Source: Albula goreensis (Eukaryota; Chordata; Actinopteri; Albuliformes; Albulidae). From it: 64,000 nucleotides of DNA. Numbering within the stretch: the stretch's first letter is position 1; each line of letters begins with the position of its first letter. Location of the stretch: the NCBI GenBank assembly GCA_022829145.1, contig CM040747.1, positions 41,596,613-41,660,612 on the forward strand. Direction: 5' to 3'. The translations under genes and the position numbers were made by a program. The notes beneath the pieces are model-generated. The model saw nothing but the letters and a program-made list of their open reading frames with translations. It made no database searches and was not told the DNA's origin. Positions 57,752-64,000 of this stretch are shown piece by piece.

Positions 57752-59158
57752 TGTTAGATAATGGGCCTCATGCAGCAACATTCTTTTAAATTTCTCTTAT
57801 ATTTTCTCTTAATTTACCGTTAAGAGAAAAAATAAGAGAAGTCAACAACAGATGCACCAAACATTCTTAACCATCCAAATCTGCTCTTGCTCAGGCATGC
57901 TGAATGATGAACACTGAACACTATATAAGGGCAGATGTTGTGCCGTGTGCAAATACTCTGGCACATGCCCAAGAATTGGAGAGTCGCCACCAAAAACAGG
58001 CTTTAAAAAGAACTTCAGCAGGAGTGAAATTGATGTACAGGTATGTGTCGCATAGCATACACAATACGTTCTGTGAAATAGGACATTATGTGATTTGGAC
58101 GTTGTGCGAACACCATATTATTGTATATACTTTGCAAAACTATCGGATACTGCAGTGTACCTGTATTGACTAAATAGCCAAGATACTGTACACATATAGT
58201 ACTGTATATCAGCTAATGTATCTGGCAAGGTAATATATGGGTTAAATTGTTTCAGTCCGCTACATCCCATTCTCCAATGGGATTTCTGAACTCAGTTATA
58301 ACCTTATGGGACCATGGACGTGTATGCTGTCGGAGGTTGCCCGAATGGATGTTATGCGGTGCATACCTGTACTGTTAAATAAACTATAAATATATGCACT
58401 CTGCCTCCTGACATCTGCAGGGAGGGGGCGGGGTTCTGTATCAGGGATGGGTGGCTCATCCCTTTGATTGGCTGGTCTGGGGAAACCCCTCCCCTTCTTT
58501 ACCTTCTTCTTCCTACCTTTCTTAAATCAGCTGATTATGGTTCTCCACCTCGTCAGCACCTCATGAAAGTAGGTCCTCCTTGGGAAATGGCGGATTGTCA
58601 GGCAGATGAGGGAGACAATTACAGCGAACACCAGGATCCAAAGCTCCATGGCCATTCCGCTGGGATCGAGGGACATTCTGCGGAGACAGACATCTTGTGA
58701 GAACACCGTTCACAGCCAGCCACAACTTGTAATAAATACTTTTGATTTGCATGTATCCTGAATTCAGGAATTTGAAACTTTAGCTTGGTGCAAATGATAT
58801 GGCATTCAAATATAAGACACAAATTTGCTTGGGCCCATCTCAAATGATTGTACTGTCCTCTTTGGACTGGAGACCATACTCTGCAACATCACCATGTAAC
58901 TGACAGTCATTTAATTTACTTGCTTGGACAAAACAAACCCTGTTTAGAACAAACCAAATCATTATTGACTTACCTAACAACAAGGCAAAACAAGCCCCTT
59001 TGATTTTTGTGTAAAGGAACCATTTTATGTGAAGGTACCTCTAAGCTCTGTCACAACAATGCCAAGGATAATGTAGTGTTTTAATTGGGCTACTAGTATA
59101 ATGTATATAGTGCAGAACCAGCTATATTAAAAGAATAATTTTCATTATTTAATCTTCA
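57752..59158. mobile_element. Right-arm-specific insertion, Harbinger-like
   Basis: About 1.4 kb absent from the mirror site (5695-5700). It starts near TAATGGGCCTCATGCAGCAA, like PIF/Harbinger ends in fish. At about 57990-58040 a short frame KKNFSRSEIDV resembles the start of the Myb-like DNA-binding protein of Harbinger elements. The far terminus is not recognisable. Confidence 0.5.
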
Positions 59159-59624
59159 GACTTCCAACCTTTGAGGACTTCTTTGTAGAGAATACACTTC
59201 TTGTTTGAAATACAGTCCAAATCTCATTCATCTGCTTTTAATATGCACTGATTAAACTGACTTCGGAATGATAGGCCAGAGATGTCAAGCTCAAAGATAT
59301 GATTCAGTACATCCCTCAAAGGTAGATGAATGTACAGTGGTGATTCAAAAATTTAGGAAAAAAAAAAACAGTCCCAGCAGCTAGGAAGTGCATGGTTATT
59401 CATAATAATTTCTGTCAGTCCTTTATGTTCAATTCTGCGTCAGTTGTCAGTGTTCTACATTTGAACTTCCTTCCCATTGTCACAGCATAGTTATGGAATG
59501 CCATTTCATTCATAGATAAAGAAACAAAAACTTCTATGAGATACATAATAAAATGGATAATAAATTAGTCAATAAATTGTGAAATAATTAAATAGTTAAT
59601 TATTTCCAGAAAAAAAACTGTTAG

Positions 59625-60749
59625 CTTGCCGAAGGCTTTAAGAGTGTGTTTAAAACTATAGGCTACCTATTAAAAGTTAATAATAAGACTACAATATAAT
59701 AATATAACATATATTTTAATAAGACGACTTATTATTATATTAGTATATTGAAACTTCTAGTCGGTACAATAAGCACTGAAGTAGAAGCAGCAGGAGTACT
59801 AGAAGCAGTCAAAGAACAGCAGAACTTTCTGTTCAAAACATGAATTATTCATTTATAGTTATACCGCACATATATTACACACAACGCATTTTATACAACA
59901 GTTAGTTCCGGCCGCGCATTGTGATTGCCCAAGACAAATTCCATTAGTGCAGTATAACATCATAGCAAGAGATAACGTTATCCCAGTATCTTTGTGTCAA
60001 AAGGAAAGTTATTTCAAAATGTAAAGTCTGGTAAGGTAGCTAGCAGCATGCTGTATTCTTTGGATAATTTTATTTTGTCAGCTACCTTAAAATTATCGGA
60101 AAGTAGGTACTACTTGCGACTATTAGTGGTGAAGTGGTATTAGTTAAATTAAAAGTAACGTTACATGTTATCACTGTCGCTTAGTGTCACTAACGTTAGC
60201 TTGTTAGTATGCTCAGTATTACACAAGTATTAAGTCAACGGACACCGTTTTTTTAGTTAAAAAAAACGCTTTATAGTTCAAAACAAGTATAAATCGTATA
60301 GCGTCGAAAAATACAAGCAAGCTGACCAGTATATTCAAGTTAACACATTTGTTATGTCTAGTTTAAAAAGTAGATAATATTGAGGACTGCAAATCCTTAC
60401 CGCTGAAGTAGTTCATACAATTCAGATACTGACGCATTAAATTCGTTTGTGAGCCGAGCAGCGACCGTTACAATTGTTGCTTAGTAACGTTAGCCACATT
60501 AGCATGCTCAACATTCCACCAATGTTAAGTCAATGGAGGCCGTTTTAAAGCTTAATAGTTTGAAAAGTATGAATGGTATAGCTTAAATAAATAGAAGCAA
60601 TATGACCAGTGTATTCACGCATCTGGTGGCCAAGTTTGGTATGTCTATCTTAAAAACTGTAGGAGGAGATACGTCCGGAAGAATCAGGAATAATAATAAT
60701 AAGAAGTAAAGATTCTATAGAAGAACAGCAGTTTGCGCCTTCGGCAAAC
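59625..60749. mobile_element. TIR element, ~1.1 kb, non-autonomous (right arm)
   Basis: Terminal inverted repeats CTTGCCGAAGGC and GCCTTCGGCAAAC; mirror of 4012-5094. No transposase. Confidence 0.72.
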
Positions 60750-61066
60750 AAACTAATGACATATTAATTGATAGTTTGCATTTTAAGAACATTCCTATTG
60801 TGACATCATAGAGGCTGAAATACTGAAAATTCTAAACCACTTGAACTTACTACTGTTGCTGGGAAACAGAATGATGTTAATTCTGTCCAATTCTATGTTG
60901 TACATTTAAAAGAATAAATACAATATGAGTTTACAGTGTGAACAAGCAAGAGTTTCATGAGAGCACCAACAACAGTTATGTTAAAGCACATTCCAGCACA
61001 GTGGCCTTGATGATGGTACAGTACTTGTATATCATTTAAATTCTGGGCCAAATGAGGCTAATTTTG

Positions 61067-61090
61067 AAAAAAAAAAAAAAAAAAAAAAAA
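61067..61090. repeat. Poly(A) run of 24
   Basis: A 24-base A run; the left-arm mirror near 3672 has only about 8 T, so the run changed length after duplication. Confidence 0.9.
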
Positions 61091-61353
61091 TATTGGATGT
61101 GATATTTAGGCTGTTTTAAATTCAAGTGTTCATATGGGCTATTTAGAAAAATATAACACACAAATAAAAATGTAAAAGTCTATTGGTAACTAATATAGAA
61201 GTGACATAGTGTTGAAATGTATTTTCATTGCTGATTTGCATACATTATATCATTTTATGATGAAATATGAGTTATATCTTATCTCGTATCTTGTAACTTG
61301 CATTTTTACAAAACCAACAAAAGTTGATAAATGGACATCAAATTTTATAGGAC

Positions 61354-61805
61354 TGTGGTGCTGGGAGAGGTGGAGGGAGGAGCAAGCTCCTCAGCTCCTC
61401 CCACTGTACTGCTGTCAGTCTCCTGGTTCCCTCCCTCAGCCTGGAGAGTTAACTGGAGCTGCAGCAGCAGAGGCCTCACTAACAGGCAGCCTCACCTGAG
61501 AGTGATTTCTAATCAACTCAGCTGTGAGCACTTGCCTTCAATTAGGCCTTCTATTTAAGCACAGCCTGAGAGGCTGAATGAGGACTTCTTTTGGGTTTGG
61601 GCTGGGTTTGTGTTATTTGTGGTTTCCCTGGTGGTGCTGTTTTTCAGTTTCAGCTGCCATTTGTTTTGTTGGGTTTTCCCTGGGAAAAGGGTCAAATAAA
61701 AGGCCTTTGGCCACTTCTTGTTTAAACTTCTGTGTTTTTCCTTCCACTCGCCACCCGGCTCACTGACCACACCAGCCACTGGACTAATTATTCATTAGTG
61801 TCACA
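61354..61805 (+). mobile_element. Solo-LTR-like element (right arm)
   Basis: TGTGGTGCTGG...GTGTCACA, with TATTTAAG (61550s) and CAAATAAAAGG (61695s), flanked by GGAC on both sides. It is ~24 bp longer than the left copy because GGACTAATTATTCATTAGTG is duplicated near its end. Mirror of 2987-3414. Confidence 0.5.
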
Positions 61806-62748
61806 GGACTAATTATTCATTTCTCTGTGTAGTTCTCATAGATGATAACCATATAAATTTGAAAATGTAATATTGATGTGAAAATGCATGAATGACCTTA
61901 TTCTTGAATCAAAAATATAAGCTAATAATTCTTGGGAAACAATCCAATGTACTTCAAAAACCCATGAAACTTATTTATGGGTTTCATTTAATGTTATAAA
62001 TGCACATACACATAAAAGCTGTGATATATTAAACAGTACTCATTATTGCTTTTACAAGTAAAGTGTTAAATGACTATTACTTACTTTGCAGTCATGGAAA
62101 TGCATTATAGTACTCTTTATTTTACTGTGTGTTACTCTCACCCTACACTGAGAGGCACTCCTGAGCAGGAACACATCAGATCAGAGCTCGATTATTCCCC
62201 TCTCAGAATTACCCAGTTTAAATGAAACTGAGTTATTACCAATCAGGATAATGTTCAGATCACATCCAGTTAATTTAGCATGTTTATGTAGGAAAGCAGC
62301 AATAGCCTCATTCACTGCAGTGCAGAAACAGCAATGGCTGCAGAAGCCAGACCTGACTGGTAATTTAATACAATGGGAATCAATCACAATATGCATTACT
62401 TGTCAGTGCAGTAGTGATAGAGGATAACTAACTTATAACTAACTTAACCCATAGCATTAACATTAGGCAAAACCCGAGGTTTCTTCATGCAATTTCACCT
62501 GCTCAAAGGCCAATGCTGCATCTATAGAGATGAGTCAGAGGAGGGGTGTATGTGCTGTTTAACAGGGGTACATGTGAGAAAAAGAATATGATGGCAAAAT
62601 GTGAGTGATGTTGGTTTGGATTGTGATCCTGCTGTCCAGACACTGTTACACCAGTGTTAAACTGCTCTGTCTGTGTCACAGCCCAAAAGCCCTAGTCTGC
62701 CTCCACAGCACTGCTGGGCTACAAGTGCCTGCTGTACCCAGGAAGACC

Positions 62749-62756
62749 ATTTGCAT
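62749..62756 (+). promoter_or_regulatory. Immunoglobulin octamer of V-light promoter (right copy)
   Basis: ATTTGCAT about 120 bp upstream of the leader ATG, V-light orientation, with TTTATAG at about 62807 as a TATA-like box. Confidence 0.9.
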
Positions 62757-62876
62757 AGAGAAGACACTTTGCATTGGCAGCACATGCTTCAGTGCTCTGG
62801 GAGTGTTTATAGTCCTGTGAGTTTAACACTTGATGACTGAGAGCTGTCCTTCATGGCAACAGAACCCACAGCAACA

Positions 62877-63432
62877 ATGACTTTTATCACCATCTTCATC
62901 TGGGCACTCGCTTTCTGCATTCAGGGTAAGAGTTGGGAACATTCAGAAACACATATTATAATTGTCAATTGAAAAGTTATAAAATCAACAAAAACATGTA
63001 TTTCTGTGATGTCATCAGATAATCTGATTGTTACATATCTATTAAATAATATATGTTGTATGTTGCTAAATACAGGATTTTTAAGGTGTTGTTTCTTCTC
63101 CGCAGAGTCTACAGGACAGGTGACTGTGACTCAGACTCCTGCTGGTAAATCTGCTCTCATAGGAGACACTGTCACGCTGAGCTGTAGAACCAGCACTGCT
63201 GTGTATGTCTATAGTGGTAAGCACTGCCTAGCATGGTATCAGCAAAAACCTGGAGAAGCTCCTAAACTCCTGATCTACTATGCAACATCACGTTACTCAG
63301 GGATTCCTGATCGATTCAGTGGCAGTGGATCTGGGACTGACTTCACTCTGACCATCAGTGGAGTCCAGGCTGAAGATGCAGGAGATTACTACTGTCAGAG
63401 TTTCCATGTGATCAGCAGCAGCTATGTGTTCA
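62877..63432 (+). CDS. IgL kappa-type V segment, apparently functional
   Basis: Leader exon 62877-62925 ([14 protein letters not shown]..., GT donor at 62926; an in-frame ATG lies 24 nt upstream), intron, then V exon 63106-63432 after CCGCAG. The V domain has [15 protein letters not shown], first Cys in [39 protein letters not shown] and second Cys in DAGDYYCQS. No stop or frameshift. CDR1 carries an additional Cys (SGKHCLAW), unusual. No J or C segment is in the window, so the partner must lie beyond it. Its product would pair with heavy chain in B-cell receptor and secreted antibody. Confidence 0.93.
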
Positions 63433-63460
63433 CACAGTGATACAGACCCGTACAAAAACC
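63433..63460 (+). promoter_or_regulatory. V-kappa recombination signal, 12-bp spacer
   Basis: CACAGTG (63433-63439), 12-nt spacer, ACAAAAACC (63452-63460). RAG1/2 would join it to a 23-spacer J segment. Confidence 0.95.
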
Positions 63461-63899
63461 TCCCTCAGTCAGACTGCACAGAGACTGCACTGCTGCAGCT
63501 GGGACCTACTGCAGGTGCTGAGGGGGGAGGCACTGACCCAGGATACTGCTGTACTGCCAGCAGGGCTCTAGGGGGCAATAGAGAGCTACAGACCTGTATA
63601 TAAACCTCTCTGAGCTAAAGAGGAGCTTCTCTGTGTCACACACAGAACCAACATCAGAGCTGCTACTGCTGAACCACACACTTCTGTACCACAACATCAC
63701 TTATTTTATGTGCACCAATAATTTACACTGACACAGAAGTGAGAAGATTAACATTAAAAATCTTGTAGAAACCAAGAGCATCATGGATGTAACACTGCAT
63801 TGGAAATTCTCACTGAGAGCTTAAGAGTGAAAGTAACAGATATGTGATTCACATTTAATGTGTGAAATAGTGATACATGAATAGTTAATACTCTTGCGC
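63461..63899. other. Downstream of the IgL V segment
   Basis: 63461-63540 is shared with the left V segment's downstream side. No J segment recognised. Confidence 0.5.
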
Positions 63900-63919
63900 A
63901 GACAAAAACCACATAAACA

Positions 63920-63948
63920 CACTCTCTCTCTCTCCCTCTCTCTCACAC

Positions 63949-64000
<52 letters not shown>
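63920..64000. repeat. CT/CA microsatellite
   Basis: CTCTCT then uninterrupted CA dinucleotides to the window end. Confidence 0.98.

Larger units (their letters stand above)
50015..62337. repeat. Right arm of ~12-kb inverted repeat
   Basis: Reverse complement of 2456-14240. Arm-specific: about 0.6 kb at 53740-54330 and about 1.4 kb at 57752-59158; it lacks the TIR element of the left arm. Confidence 0.93.

Overview
The window looks like a teleost fish genome. It has kappa-type immunoglobulin light-chain V segments with 12-bp-spacer recombination signals, a fish-type NLR gene whose exons encode an N-terminal repeat region, pyrin (PYD), FISNA-NACHT, leucine-rich repeats and PRY-SPRY/B30.2, and many decayed fish transposons (Penelope-like, L2-like, Tc1-like, Harbinger-like, TIR elements, solo LTRs). 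There are no bacterial features. Species cannot be fixed from the sequence.

Layout. 1-73 is an assembly gap. 541-1331 holds a broken IgL V segment. About 2456-14240 is the left arm of a roughly 12-kb inverted repeat; the right arm is about 50015-62337. The arms share an LTR-like element, a TIR element, an unidentified exon-bearing block, tandem Penelope-like 3' ends, an L2-like LINE tail and the first coding exon of the NLR gene. Just outside the right arm is an apparently intact IgL V segment (62877-63460), on the same strand as the broken left one. The window ends in a CA microsatellite.

Between the arms is one plus-strand NLR gene. I place twelve coding exon pieces: exon 1 (13443-13501), four near-identical 111-bp exons (14823, 15760, 17359, 19623), a short exon (24876-24963), PYD (27079-27319), FISNA-NACHT (28429-30214), three LRR exons (36482, 41228, 41785), a linker (43695-43741) and B30.2 (44105-44709). 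The phases agree at every junction and the total is 3780 nt, exactly 1260 codons. The model carries one in-frame TAG, at 27301-27303 near the end of the PYD exon. Unless that is a sequencing error or a null allele, the C-terminal sensor is disconnected from its N-terminal signalling domain.

The most unusual observation is that four different tandem-repeat families in this gene (58, 40, about 45 and 45 bp units) each abut an exon and contain a copy of that exon's own splice site: three arrays of 3' splice sites and one of 5' splice sites. The largest fills about 7.6 kb of intron and has carried an exon along, giving four coding copies plus debris. The inverted copy of the gene in the right arm breaks off inside this same minisatellite.

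The rest is mobile DNA in introns and flanks: a Gypsy-type solo LTR with 4-bp target duplication, an internally deleted antisense LINE with SGNH-esterase and reverse-transcriptase segments, an endonuclease fragment of a similar LINE downstream, a 1.4-kb TIR element in the last large intron, and a 0.5-kb TIR element in the left arm whose empty site survives in the right arm. I assign no function to much of 30.2-36.4 kb and 46-49.8 kb.
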